Source: CF-39 sp035651155
GTDB lineage: Bacteria; Chloroflexota; Limnocylindria; P2-11E
DNA length: 64,000 bases
NCBI GenBank assembly: GCA_035651155.1
Contig: DASRGG010000023.1
Span: 1-64,000, forward strand
Direction: 5' to 3'
Part shown: positions 24,647 through 33,979 of the stretch, in pieces
How the letters are laid out: every line of letters begins with the position of its first letter
Numbering within the stretch: the first letter of the stretch is position 1
Program-made: the position numbers and the translations under genes
Notes under the pieces: generated by a model
What the model was told of the DNA's origin: nothing
Seen by the model: the letters and a program-made list of their open reading frames with translations, nothing else
The model's database searches: none

Positions 24647-27600
24647 TTGCGTGGACGGGGTGGAGAGCTGAAGATACCGGCGCTTCTGCGTCGCGGCACG
24701 CCTGCGCTCGGCGCGTTCGCGGTCGCGACGGCGTTGCTCTCTTCATCCGCCTTCGCGTTCACCGTGCGGAACGCCGGCTTTTCGGCGACCGCCTACGCCT
24801 CCGGGTTCCCGGCCGGGTCGTCGGTGCGGGCGACCGCCTGGGACGGGAACGCGCTCTACGCGGCGGACTACAGCGACGGCGGCCTGTACCGGGCCGACGC
24901 CGGGCCGGGCGGACCCGGTCCATCCCTCGCCCTCACCGCGACGTCCCTCGGCACGGTCACCGGCGGCCTGCGCGGTCTCGCGCTGAGCGGCGGCCACCTC
25001 TACGCGACGCTCGTCGACAGTGGCGAGGTCGTCGAGCTCGACAAGACGAATGCCGCGCGCATCCGAACGATCGCCAGCGGCATCGCGCCGCGCGGCATCG
25101 CGACCGATCCCCTCACCGGCGATCTCATCGTGACCGGCGCGGCGTTCATCTACCGGATCGCAAGTCTCGCGTCGACGCCGGTGACGTCGTTCTACACGCA
25201 GCTGCCCGGAAACGTCGGGACGCGCGCGATCGCGATCGGACCGAGCGGGACGATCTTCGTGGTGAACGACTACGGACAGCTATGGACGATCGAGTCCACG
25301 GCCGCGGCCGCGACGCACACGGGTACGGCGAACGCCGCGGGCATCGGTGCGCCGGTGAGCGGCATCGTCGGCGTCTCGGTCATCACCAACGGCGTAGACA
25401 CGCTCCCGCAGTTCCTGCTGCTCACGACGTCCGCGGGTGCCGTGTACAAGACCCCCATCGGCGGCACGACGAGCGACACGACGCTCGTGCTCGACGGCGC
25501 GGGCGCGGGCGGCGAGGTGTCCGTCGGACCGGACCGCTGTGCGTACGCGAGCATGGGAGCGTCGGTGCTGCGCGTCGCGGATGGTGGTGGCACGTGCCAG
25601 CTGTCGACGGCGGGCGTGACGCCGCCGGCCGTCGCGATCGCGAACACGAGCGGGCAGGATCCGCACGTCGGCGGACCCGCCGTCACGATCAACGCGCATC
25701 TCACGAACGCGTCGACCCTCGGCGGCCACGTCGTCACGTTCCACGTCTCCGGCACGAACACCTTCACGCGTGACGTCACGAGCGACAGCAGCGGCAACGC
25801 CAACCTGTCGTACTCGAGCCTGGTCGTCGGGGTGGACACGATCTACGCGACGACCTCGGCGGACGGCTTCCCGGCGACCTCGAACACGATCACCGTGAAC
25901 TGGCTTCGCGCGCTCGATACCGTCGCGCCGACCATCGCATTCAGCTACACGGTCCCGAGCGGCGGCACCGGGCTGAGCTTCGCCTGCGACACGACGACCA
26001 CCTCCGCCTCGTTCCCGGTGGGCATCCAGCCGAACGTCGTGTGCGGATGGTTCACGAAGCCGCCGACCATCACGTTCCACGTCACCACGACGGGCGCGTC
26101 CGGCATCGGCACGACGATCGCCTGCGATCCCTACACGCTCGTCGGCCAGCCCGGTCCTCTGGGACACGTGCAGTCGTGCACCGCGTTCAACGGCGATGGC
26201 CTCGCGAGCGCGACGCTGTCGGTGACGATCAACGCGGTCCTGAGCCCGCCTGTCGTTACGGCGAGCGCGATGGCGAACGGCGCTCCGTACACCGTCGGGT
26301 CCGTCACGCGTTTCCCGGTGGCCGTCCACTTCGACTGCTCGACAAGCCCGATCACGACCGGGCTCTCGTGCCCGGCGGACCAGTCGTTCAGCCTCAGCGG
26401 AAGCCACACGGCGACGGGCACGGCGACCGACATCGCGGGTCAAACGACGACCGCGACCTTCGGGCCGATCGAGATCGACGCGACGCCTCCGACGATCACG
26501 GTGGACCCCGGCTCGTACACGTTCGGCTCGTGGACGAACGCCGATGTCCACCTCGTCTTCAGCTGCGCCGACGATCGCGGCGTCGCATCGTGTCCGGCGC
26601 CACAGGTGGTCAGCGCGACGACGACCGGCGTGACGGTCACCGCCACCGACCTTGCCGGGAACACCGCGCAGCTCACGACCGGCCCGATCGACATCGACAA
26701 GACCGCGCCGACGATCGATGCGGCCGCGACGACGGCCGACGGCGACCCTTACCTCGCGGGCACGCCGACGAACCAGAACGTGACGGTCCATTTCGTGTGC
26801 GGCACGGACGCCGCACCCGTCGTCTCGTGCGGTCCCGATGTGACGTACACCGCTGCGGGGTCGAGCACGGCGACCGGGTCCGCGACGGACGCGGCAGGGA
26901 ACGGCGCGTCCACGTCGTTCGGCCCCGTGGTCATCGATCGCACGCCGCCGACGATCGTGGCGGCCGTGACCGTGGGCGGCCTTCCGTATGACGGCTCCTG
27001 GACGCAGGGTCCGGTCCTCGTCCACTTCACCTGCGCCGACGACCGGCAGCTCGCGTCGTGCCCGCCCGACCAGGACCTCGTCGCGGATCGGAACGGCTCG
27101 GTGAGCGGCACGGCGCGCGACGTCGCGGGCAACACCGCGACCGCGACCACGGCACCGATCCGGATCGATCGCACGCCGCCGGTCACCACCGCGACGCTGA
27201 CCGGCACCTCCGCGGGGCCCGCCACGTTTCTGTTCGCGGTGAGCGTGGGTCTGGCGTCCACGGATCTCGGCTCGGGCGTCTTCGCGATCAGCTATTCGCT
27301 CGACGGCGCCACGCCGCGGTCGGTCGCGGGTGCGAGCGCCACGCTCGTCGTCGATACGCCGGGCGTGCACCACGTCGTCTTCCATGCCGTCGACGCCGCC
27401 GGCAACGTGGAGAGCGACAAGACGAGCACGTTCTCCGTGATCTTCCGCCGGCACACCTCGCTCGCCATCACCTCCGCGCCGTTCCTGCCCACCGGCACGC
27501 CGGTCACGGCCCGGCTCGTGAACACCGATGCGGGCGTGCCCGTCGCCGGCGAGACCGTGAGCTTCGCGGCGAACGGGGTGACGCGGAGCGCGGTGACGGA

Positions 27601-28153
27601 CGCGACCGGCGTCGCGACGGTCGACCTCCGGCTCGCATCGGGCGCATACGCCTTGACGGCCACCTACGCCGGTACCCCCGGCTACTTCCCGAGCGCGGAC
27701 CGGCAGGAGCTGGTCGTCTACGCGCAGACGCGCTTCGTCGTCTGGGCGCCGAACGCGACGCTCGGCGCCGTGGTGCAGTTCTACGGCGCCGATTGGGCGA
27801 TGCGGATCGGCGACAGGGCGGCGCGCAAGACGCTGAACGACTTCAAGGGATACGCGACGACCGTCTTGGACGCCTCCTGGACGGGCCGCACCGGCGACAG
27901 CGCGAAGGCTCCGTCGGGCGTGCCGCAGTACATCGGTGTGATCCTCACCTCGAGCGCCACCAAGACGAAGGACGTGATCACCGGCAACGTCGTCGGGATC
28001 GCGATCCTCCGCGTGTCACCGCCGGGCCGCGACCACGACCGTGATCGCGGCGACGACCGCGGTCGCGATGACGGCGCCCGAAAGACGAAGGCGTTCGACG
28101 GCAGGCTCGGCGATGCTGGCTTCGGCACGGTCGTGGGCCTCCGGGACCGCTAG
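24647..28153 (+). CDS. Large exported beta-propeller and Ig-repeat protein
   Basis: About 1168 residues. A signal peptide (AFAVATALLSSSAFAF) is followed by a propeller-like region to about residue 320 (GLRGLALSGGHLYATLV; APRGIATDPLTGDLIV; IGPSGTIFVVND), several Ig-like modules with paired cysteines, an Ig domain of the kind seen in adhesins (GETVSFAANGVTRSAVTDATG) and a charged tail (RDHDRDRGDDRGRDDGARK). It is probably a secreted or wall-associated adhesin or scaffold. The start is uncertain: the TTG used here has no ribosome site, whereas GGAG at 24662 is well placed only for an ATA at 24674. Confidence 0.75.
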   Translation: MRGRGGELKIPALLRRGTPALGAFAVATALLSSSAFAFTVRNAGFSATAYASGFPAGSSVRATAWDGNALYAADYSDGGLYRADAGPGGPGPSLALTATSLGTVTGGLRGLALSGGHLYATLVDSGEVVELDKTNAARIRTIASGIAPRGIATDPLTGDLIVTGAAFIYRIASLASTPVTSFYTQLPGNVGTRAIAIGPSGTIFVVNDYGQLWTIESTAAAATHTGTANAAGIGAPVSGIVGVSVITNGVDTLPQFLLLTTSAGAVYKTPIGGTTSDTTLVLDGAGAGGEVSVGPDRCAYASMGASVLRVADGGGTCQLSTAGVTPPAVAIANTSGQDPHVGGPAVTINAHLTNASTLGGHVVTFHVSGTNTFTRDVTSDSSGNANLSYSSLVVGVDTIYATTSADGFPATSNTITVNWLRALDTVAPTIAFSYTVPSGGTGLSFACDTTTTSASFPVGIQPNVVCGWFTKPPTITFHVTTTGASGIGTTIACDPYTLVGQPGPLGHVQSCTAFNGDGLASATLSVTINAVLSPPVVTASAMANGAPYTVGSVTRFPVAVHFDCSTSPITTGLSCPADQSFSLSGSHTATGTATDIAGQTTTATFGPIEIDATPPTITVDPGSYTFGSWTNADVHLVFSCADDRGVASCPAPQVVSATTTGVTVTATDLAGNTAQLTTGPIDIDKTAPTIDAAATTADGDPYLAGTPTNQNVTVHFVCGTDAAPVVSCGPDVTYTAAGSSTATGSATDAAGNGASTSFGPVVIDRTPPTIVAAVTVGGLPYDGSWTQGPVLVHFTCADDRQLASCPPDQDLVADRNGSVSGTARDVAGNTATATTAPIRIDRTPPVTTATLTGTSAGPATFLFAVSVGLASTDLGSGVFAISYSLDGATPRSVAGASATLVVDTPGVHHVVFHAVDAAGNVESDKTSTFSVIFRRHTSLAITSAPFLPTGTPVTARLVNTDAGVPVAGETVSFAANGVTRSAVTDATGVATVDLRLASGAYALTATYAGTPGYFPSADRQELVVYAQTRFVVWAPNATLGAVVQFYGADWAMRIGDRAARKTLNDFKGYATTVLDASWTGRTGDSAKAPSGVPQYIGVILTSSATKTKDVITGNVVGIAILRVSPPGRDHDRDRGDDRGRDDGARKTKAFDGRLGDAGFGTVVGLRDR
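26248..27450 (+). repeat. Tandem Ig-like modules, about 75-80 residues each
   Basis: Four clear modules begin with (T/P)P-T/V-I and end with (A/G)TDxAGNxxxxxxGPIxID, each with a pair of cysteines in the pattern FxCxxD...(S)CPxxQ. A fifth, more divergent unit follows. The paired cysteines would be oxidised outside the cell and stabilise a rigid rod. Confidence 0.75.
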
Positions 28154-28217
28154 CTCCCCCGAAAGACCGAGCCGCTGTCATACCTGCTCGGCTACCATCC
28201 GGCACTGAGGAATGGGT

Positions 28218-28778
28218 ATGGCTGGTCGGACGCTCTCGCTGGTCATGCTCGCGTTCGTCCTGGCCGGCTGCGGCCTCATCGGAGGCAGCGGCTCGAAATC
28301 GGAGGCAGACCTCGCCGCCGACGCGCTGAACCGCGGACTCAAGGCGCACAACGCCGGCAACTACGACGAGGCGACGAAGGCGTACTTCGAGACGCTCTTT
28401 CACGATCCGAGGAACAAGTTCGCGTACTTCAACCTCGGCCAGATCGCGCAGACGCAGAAGAGGCCGCAGGTCGCCGAGGGGTACTACCGCAGCGCGCTCG
28501 ACATCGACGCGAAGTTCGGCTCCGCGCTCTTCAACCTCGCGATCATCCGCAACGATGCGGGCGCGAAGCAGGAGGCCGTCGACCTGTACCGCCGTGACAT
28601 CCAGGCCGACCCGAACAACGGCGCGGCCTACTACAACCTCGGGCTGCTGCTGCGCGAGACCGGCAGCACCGCGGAAGCGGACCAGATGCTCCAGCGCGCG
28701 CAGCAGATCGACCCGAGGCTCGTGCCGCCGCCCGCGCCGTCGCCCACGCCCACCGCGCGCCCGTCCGCCACGAGGTAA
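28218..28778 (+). CDS. TPR-repeat lipoprotein
   Basis: 186 residues. GAGG seven bases upstream favours this ATG over the ATG two codons earlier. The lipobox FVLAGC gives a membrane-anchored exported protein. Three to four tetratricopeptide repeats follow (AGNYDEATKAYFETLFHDP; YFNLGQIAQTQKRPQVAEGYY; YYNLGLLLRETGSTAEADQM) and a Pro-rich tail. TPR lipoproteins scaffold envelope complexes. It is the first gene of the glycan cluster, with a TACCAT -10-like element upstream. Confidence 0.82.
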   Translation: MAGRTLSLVMLAFVLAGCGLIGGSGSKSEADLAADALNRGLKAHNAGNYDEATKAYFETLFHDPRNKFAYFNLGQIAQTQKRPQVAEGYYRSALDIDAKFGSALFNLAIIRNDAGAKQEAVDLYRRDIQADPNNGAAYYNLGLLLRETGSTAEADQMLQRAQQIDPRLVPPPAPSPTPTARPSATR

Positions 28779-28832
28779 GAAGCGACCCCGACGCGTGCGC
28801 GGATCATCATCGCGATCAGCGTCGTCGTCGGC

Positions 28833-31800
28833 GTGGCCATTCGCCTCCACTACGTCCCGGCCGGCGGCTATCCGGGCGACGTCCGTCTCTTCATGGACTG
28901 GGGCGAGACCGTCGCGCGCAACGGCCCCGGAGGCTTCTACCGCCCCGGCTATTTCGCCGATTACCCGCCGGCGTACTTGTACGTCCTCGGCCTTCTCGCG
29001 AAGGTCTTCTCGGGCGAGGCGCTGCGCCTCGCGGTCAAAGCGGCCTCCGTCCCCGCCGACGTCGGTCTCGCGATCGCGTTCGCGGCGCTCTTGTGGCGGC
29101 CCGCCGGCCCGGGGCGCGCCGCGATCGCGGCGTCGCTCTGGATGCTCGCACCGGGCGCGATTATCGCCGGCCCGTACTGGGGGCAGGCCGACGCGATCGG
29201 GACGATCGTGGTGCTCGGCGCACTCGCGTTCGCGGCGCGGCGGCGATGGATGCTCGCCGGTGCCCTCGCGGGCCTGGCCGCCGTCCTGAAGTTCCAGTTC
29301 GGACTCACCCTCTTCATCGTCGTCGTCGCGGCCGCGATCGAGGCCGCGCGCGAACGTACCTGGCGTCCTCTGCTCGCGCTCCCCGCAGCGGTCCTCGCGG
29401 TGCTCGCGGTCGGGCTGCCCTTCGGCCAAGGGCCGGCCGAGCTGTGGACGCTGCTTCGCAACGCGGGGCAGGAGTACCCGTTCACGAGCCTGTACGCCTT
29501 CAACATCTGGGCGATCGAGCCGGGCTTCTGGAAACCGGACGACGTGCTCGTCGTGTGGGGCGGGGTGCTGCTCGCGGTCGCGTGCGTCGCCGCGGTCGTG
29601 CCGCTCTGGTGGCGACGCGACCTCGCGACGTTCCTCGCGGCCGGCACTCTTACGTCCCTCGCGTTCTACTTCCTGCCCACGCGCGCGCACGAGCGGTACC
29701 TCTTCCCGGCGGTCGCGCTCCTCGTGCCCTTTGCCGCCGCGCGGTGGCGCGTGCTGCCGGCCTGGCTCGTCCTCTCGTCGCTGTACGCGCTCACGCTCGT
29801 GTTCGCGCTCGCGCGCACGGTCTACACGGACGTGACGGTACCGTCGTGGCTCGATACGGGAGCGTTCTCGCGAACGGGGCAGGTGTTGATCGCGTGGCTC
29901 ATGTGCGCGTCGGGTGCGGCGTCCGCCGCGCTCGTCGCGACGGCCGACCGTACGTTCGCGCCGCATCCCGCGGGCTGGCGGGCGAGTGCGGGCTCGGCGT
30001 GGGGCCGCGTCAGCGGCGCTCTTGCCGCGGGGCGCGACGCGATCGTCGCGCGCATCGCCTTCGAGCGCGCGCACGAGCGGCGCCTGCAGCGCGCGGCGCT
30101 CGCGCTCGTGCTCGTCGTGCCGATGCTCTTCAACGCGATCGCGCTCCTCCCCGAGATCACCATCGCGATCCCGAGCAACAACGACGACGCCGACCACTAC
30201 GCGTACATCGCGCGCGCCGATCAGGTCCTGTCGCAGGGCGGTAACGTCCTCGACTTCTGGGCGCCGGAGATGGAGTTCGGCTTCCCGCCGTTCGTCTACT
30301 ACCAGCACCTTCCGCATCTCGCGATCGTCGCGCTGGGTCGTCTCACGTTCGGGCTCATCGACCTCCTCGTGCTCTTCGATCTCGTCCGCTGGATCCTTCT
30401 GGTGACGCTCCCGCTCACCGTGTGCTGGTCGCTGCGGACGCTCGGTCTGCCGGCGGCGGGCGCCGCCGTCGCCGGCGCCGCGGCCGCGCTCGTCGCGGGC
30501 AACGGGCGCTTCGGCATCGAATACGACTCGTTCGTGTGGCGGGGCTGGGGGATGTACACGGAGCTCTGGGCCGTGCATCTCACGTTCCTCTCGCTCGCGC
30601 TGCTGCACGATCTGCTCGAGCGCGGACGGGGATTCGTGCGCGCGGTCCTCATCCTCTCGGCGCTGGCGCTCTCTCATCTCATCTGGGCCTACATGACCGC
30701 GATCAGCGTGCTCGTCCTGTTCCTCGTCGGGCTGCGTCGCGCGACGTGGCGCGCTCGGCTTGCTCGCCTTGCGGCCGCGGGCGCCGTCGTCGCGCTCGTG
30801 ACCGCCTACATGTGGCTGCCGTTCCTCGCCGAGCGCGCGTACCTGAACGTGAGCCAGCCGTACCTGCCCTCGTGGCGGTTCGACAGCTTCGGCTTCGGCC
30901 AGATCGCGAGCTGGCTCGTCACGGGCGACCTGTTCGATCACGCGCGACTGCCGGTGCTCACGCTCCTCGTGGCGGCGGGCGTCGCCGCGGCCGCGCTGCG
31001 CCGCGACCGCGTCGCCACGCTCGCCGTCGCGCTCTTCGCCTTGTGGATGGTCCTCTGGTCCGGTCGCACGAGCCTCGGTGCGCTCGCCGACCTCCTGCCG
31101 TTCTCGCGTGGGATGCACGTGCACCGCTTCATCGGCGGCGTGGACGTGGCGGCGGTGCTGCTGATGGGACTCGGCGCGGGGACGCTCTGGGTGCTCGCCG
31201 GGGCGGAGTGGTCGCGCCGCCGCGCTCTGGCGGTCACCGCCGGCTTCCTCATCCTCCTCGCGCCCGCGATGTGGGAGCGCGCGGACTACTACGGCTGGAA
31301 CACGACGTGGCTGAGCCAGACGCGGGACGCGCTCGCGCGTGACACCGACGTGGCCGCGGTGGTCGCCGCGCTCGAGGACCTGCCGCCGGGGCGGGTCTAC
31401 GCGGGACTGTCGAACGACTGGCAGCGCGCTCTCGACTTCGTGCCGTTCAACAGCGTCCGCATGCCCGATGTGTTGAACGCCGCGGGCCTGCCGCGTCTCG
31501 CGAAGCCGTACGCGTCGCTCTCCCTCGACGGCGATCTCGCATTCGACTTCAACGAGAACGATCCGGCCATGTGGGACGCGTTCGGCGTCCGCTACGCCGT
31601 CGCGCGCGCGGACCAGCGCGTCCCGCCGTTCCTCGTGCCCATCCGGACGGTCGGCAAGTACGTCATCTACACCGCGCCAGGGTCGGGATGGATCGCATTC
31701 GCCGCGACGACGACCCGCGCCGGGGCGAGCGAGGATCGCGTCCTCTTCTTCCAGCTCCGAGACTGGCTCGTATCCGGCGCGCCCGCGAAGCGCGCATACG

Positions 31801-32174
31801 TGCGGTACGACTACCCCGCGCCCGACGCCGCGCCGAGCGCTCCGCGGCAATGGTGCGCGGCCGGGCGCGTCGCGTACGAGCGCATGCAGGCGGACCGCTT
31901 CGACGGACTGCTTGGCTGCGACGGCCCGTCGACCGTGGTGCTCAAGGTGACGTACCACCCGAACTGGCACGTTACCGTCGACGACCGTCCGGTCGAGACG
32001 TTCATGGTGTCGCCGGGCTTCATCGGCTTCGAGGTCCCGGCCGGCCAGCACTTCGTGACCGCGCAGTACACCTCGACCCCGGTGAAGACGCCGCTCGTCG
32101 CGCTCGGCCTCGTGACGATCGTCGGACTCGTCCTCTTCCGCCGCCGCCTCTCGAGGATCCGATGGCTTTCCTGA
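28833..32174 (+). CDS. Two-part membrane glycosyltransferase-like protein
   Basis: At least 1113 residues. The N-terminal part (to about 360) resembles Gpi18-type mannosyltransferases: GGYPGDVRLFMDWGE, PYWGQADAIGT and KFQFGLTLF. From about 400 a second polytopic unit resembles the PTPS-related membrane family (NNDDADHYAYIARADQ; FGFPPFVYYQHLPHL) and ends in an extracellular beta domain and a last TM helix. The GTG used here falls inside the first TM helix. The frame stays open 18 more codons upstream to the lipoprotein TAA, reading RIIIAISVVVGVAIR without any ATG, GTG or TTG, so the true start may be non-canonical. Expected role: sugar transfer from a polyprenyl carrier. Confidence 0.72.
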   Translation: MAIRLHYVPAGGYPGDVRLFMDWGETVARNGPGGFYRPGYFADYPPAYLYVLGLLAKVFSGEALRLAVKAASVPADVGLAIAFAALLWRPAGPGRAAIAASLWMLAPGAIIAGPYWGQADAIGTIVVLGALAFAARRRWMLAGALAGLAAVLKFQFGLTLFIVVVAAAIEAARERTWRPLLALPAAVLAVLAVGLPFGQGPAELWTLLRNAGQEYPFTSLYAFNIWAIEPGFWKPDDVLVVWGGVLLAVACVAAVVPLWWRRDLATFLAAGTLTSLAFYFLPTRAHERYLFPAVALLVPFAAARWRVLPAWLVLSSLYALTLVFALARTVYTDVTVPSWLDTGAFSRTGQVLIAWLMCASGAASAALVATADRTFAPHPAGWRASAGSAWGRVSGALAAGRDAIVARIAFERAHERRLQRAALALVLVVPMLFNAIALLPEITIAIPSNNDDADHYAYIARADQVLSQGGNVLDFWAPEMEFGFPPFVYYQHLPHLAIVALGRLTFGLIDLLVLFDLVRWILLVTLPLTVCWSLRTLGLPAAGAAVAGAAAALVAGNGRFGIEYDSFVWRGWGMYTELWAVHLTFLSLALLHDLLERGRGFVRAVLILSALALSHLIWAYMTAISVLVLFLVGLRRATWRARLARLAAAGAVVALVTAYMWLPFLAERAYLNVSQPYLPSWRFDSFGFGQIASWLVTGDLFDHARLPVLTLLVAAGVAAAALRRDRVATLAVALFALWMVLWSGRTSLGALADLLPFSRGMHVHRFIGGVDVAAVLLMGLGAGTLWVLAGAEWSRRRALAVTAGFLILLAPAMWERADYYGWNTTWLSQTRDALARDTDVAAVVAALEDLPPGRVYAGLSNDWQRALDFVPFNSVRMPDVLNAAGLPRLAKPYASLSLDGDLAFDFNENDPAMWDAFGVRYAVARADQRVPPFLVPIRTVGKYVIYTAPGSGWIAFAATTTRAGASEDRVLFFQLRDWLVSGAPAKRAYVRYDYPAPDAAPSAPRQWCAAGRVAYERMQADRFDGLLGCDGPSTVVLKVTYHPNWHVTVDDRPVETFMVSPGFIGFEVPAGQHFVTAQYTSTPVKTPLVALGLVTIVGLVLFRRRLSRIRWLS

Positions 32175-33979
32175 CGCGCTCCCGGGAGCGGATCGGGCTC
32201 GCGGCGATCCTCCTCGTCGCGGTCGCCGTCCGCGTCCCTGGACTGGGGCTCCCGCTCATCGAATGGCACGGATGGCGCCAGACGCAGACGGCGTTCACCG
32301 CGCTCTGGCTGCGTGACCATCCCTTCGATCTGTTCCACGCGCAGCTTCCGATCTTTGGTCCACCGTTCGAAGCGCCCATGGAGCTCCCCCTATTCCAATG
32401 GCTCGGCGCGCTGGTGATGCATTTGGGCGTCGAGCCCGACACGGCGATGCGCGTCACGGGTCTCGCCACGTTCATCCTGACCGCGGTACTGCTGTGGGTC
32501 CTCCTCCGCCGCTACGCGGGCTCCGCCGCCGCGTTCGTCGCGCTGGCCGCGTTCCTCTTCGTCCCCATCAACCTGCTGTTCGGGAAGGGCTCGCTGCCCG
32601 AATATCTCGCCACGGCGGGCGCACTGGGCTGGCTCCTGGCGGGTCTGCGCTGGCGCGAGGCAGGACGGGGTCGCTGGTACGCGATCGCTTTCATCGCGGG
32701 GACCGTGGGGATGCTTGCGAAGCCGACGACGCCGCTGTTTTGGACGGTGCCCCTCGTCCTCGCGCCCGCCGGCACCGGCGGCGCGGGCGTCGCCTCGTGG
32801 CTCCGGCAGCGTCTCGATCCGCGGCTCATCGCTCTCGTGCTCGCACCCGTCGCGATCGCGTACGCGTGGACCACGTACGCGGACGGTGTGAAGAGCGGCC
32901 AGATCGCGGCCGCGTTCCTCGCGTCGACCTCGGACTTCAGCCGGCACTTCTATTACTCGGACCTGAAGGAGCGCACCGACCCCGCGATCTGGGCCCGCAT
33001 CGACGACTGGGTTCGCGACCTCGTGATCGGCGCGGGCCTCCTCCCGTTCGCCGTGCTCGGCGTGTGGGCCGCGGTCCGGTCGGAGCGGCGCCTCCTGTGG
33101 ATCGGCGCGACGCTGGCGGCGCTGCTCGCGATCGCGCTCTTCTTCGGCGGCTACTTCAAGCACGACTACTACTGGACCGCGGTGACGCCGGAGGCGGCGA
33201 TCCTCGTCGGCCTCGGCGCGTCGTGGCTGTGGCACCGGTCGCGCGGCTGGCCGCTGCGCACGGGCGTCGCGCTGACGCTCGTGCTCGCCTCGCTCGTCAC
33301 GCTGCAGCACGGGGAGGAGGAATGGCGGCGCGCGTATCCGCCGCTCGACGACTTCGAGGGCGTGCTCGCGCGCGCACATGAGCTCGCGACGCTCACGCGG
33401 TCGGACGACCTCGTCGTCGTGCTCGGCCGCGGCTTCGATCCGGATCTGCTGTATTACGCTCGGCGCAGGGGCGCGATGATCACCATCGAGAACGCGGGTC
33501 CGCCTCTCTACCGCTCGCTCGCCGCCGGACCGTACCGCGCGTTCTTCAGCTGGGATCCCGCGCACGACGCGATCGACATCGTGCGCTGGTGGCCGTGGGA
33601 TGGGCTCGTCGGACCGCACACCTACGCCATCGGTGCGTCGCCCGGGGACCTGCGCGGCGCCCGCGTCACCGCGACCGACGACGGCGGCGCATACGACCTG
33701 CGCTCGCGTGACGCGCGGCCGCTCACGACCGAGGCGCTCCGTGTCCCGTGCGACCTCGTGAGCCACGCCGTGCCGGCCGGACGGGCCGGAACGTGGCTGC
33801 GGCTGCGCCCCGATCCGTTCGCGCGCGTGTGGCTCACACCCCTGCTCGCGCCGCAGGCCGTGCGCACCGTCGTGACCGTCGATCCAGCCATCTACGCCGG
33901 GCAGGAGCAGATCGCGCTCTACTGCGATGGCGCGCCCGAGATCGTCGTCGATGGGCTCCTCGACGCGCCACCGCCGTGA
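32162..33979 (+). CDS. PMT/ArnT-like membrane glycosyltransferase, copy 1
   Basis: 605 residues, overlapping the previous gene by 13 bp. The GT39/GT83-like pattern is present: an early loop EWHGWRQTQTAFTALWLRD, a second loop LPIFGPPFEAPMELPLFQW, and 10-12 helices, followed by an extracytoplasmic C-terminal domain with DDLVVVLGRGFDPDLLYYAR. Such enzymes transfer a sugar from polyprenyl phosphate to an exported acceptor. The next gene is a paralogue. Confidence 0.75.
   Translation: MAFLTRSRERIGLAAILLVAVAVRVPGLGLPLIEWHGWRQTQTAFTALWLRDHPFDLFHAQLPIFGPPFEAPMELPLFQWLGALVMHLGVEPDTAMRVTGLATFILTAVLLWVLLRRYAGSAAAFVALAAFLFVPINLLFGKGSLPEYLATAGALGWLLAGLRWREAGRGRWYAIAFIAGTVGMLAKPTTPLFWTVPLVLAPAGTGGAGVASWLRQRLDPRLIALVLAPVAIAYAWTTYADGVKSGQIAAAFLASTSDFSRHFYYSDLKERTDPAIWARIDDWVRDLVIGAGLLPFAVLGVWAAVRSERRLLWIGATLAALLAIALFFGGYFKHDYYWTAVTPEAAILVGLGASWLWHRSRGWPLRTGVALTLVLASLVTLQHGEEEWRRAYPPLDDFEGVLARAHELATLTRSDDLVVVLGRGFDPDLLYYARRRGAMITIENAGPPLYRSLAAGPYRAFFSWDPAHDAIDIVRWWPWDGLVGPHTYAIGASPGDLRGARVTATDDGGAYDLRSRDARPLTTEALRVPCDLVSHAVPAGRAGTWLRLRPDPFARVWLTPLLAPQAVRTVVTVDPAIYAGQEQIALYCDGAPEIVVDGLLDAPPP

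Noticed and set aside
25280..27454. Minus-strand frame opposite the Ig-repeat protein
   Set aside because: Arg-rich shadow; repeated modules with conserved cysteines are only in the plus frame.
27978..32051. Very long minus-strand open frame (over 1300 codons) opposite the glycan genes
   Set aside because: Its translation is Arg/Glu/Asp/His-rich low complexity, the mirror of GC-rich coding on the other strand; the plus strand has recognisable families there.
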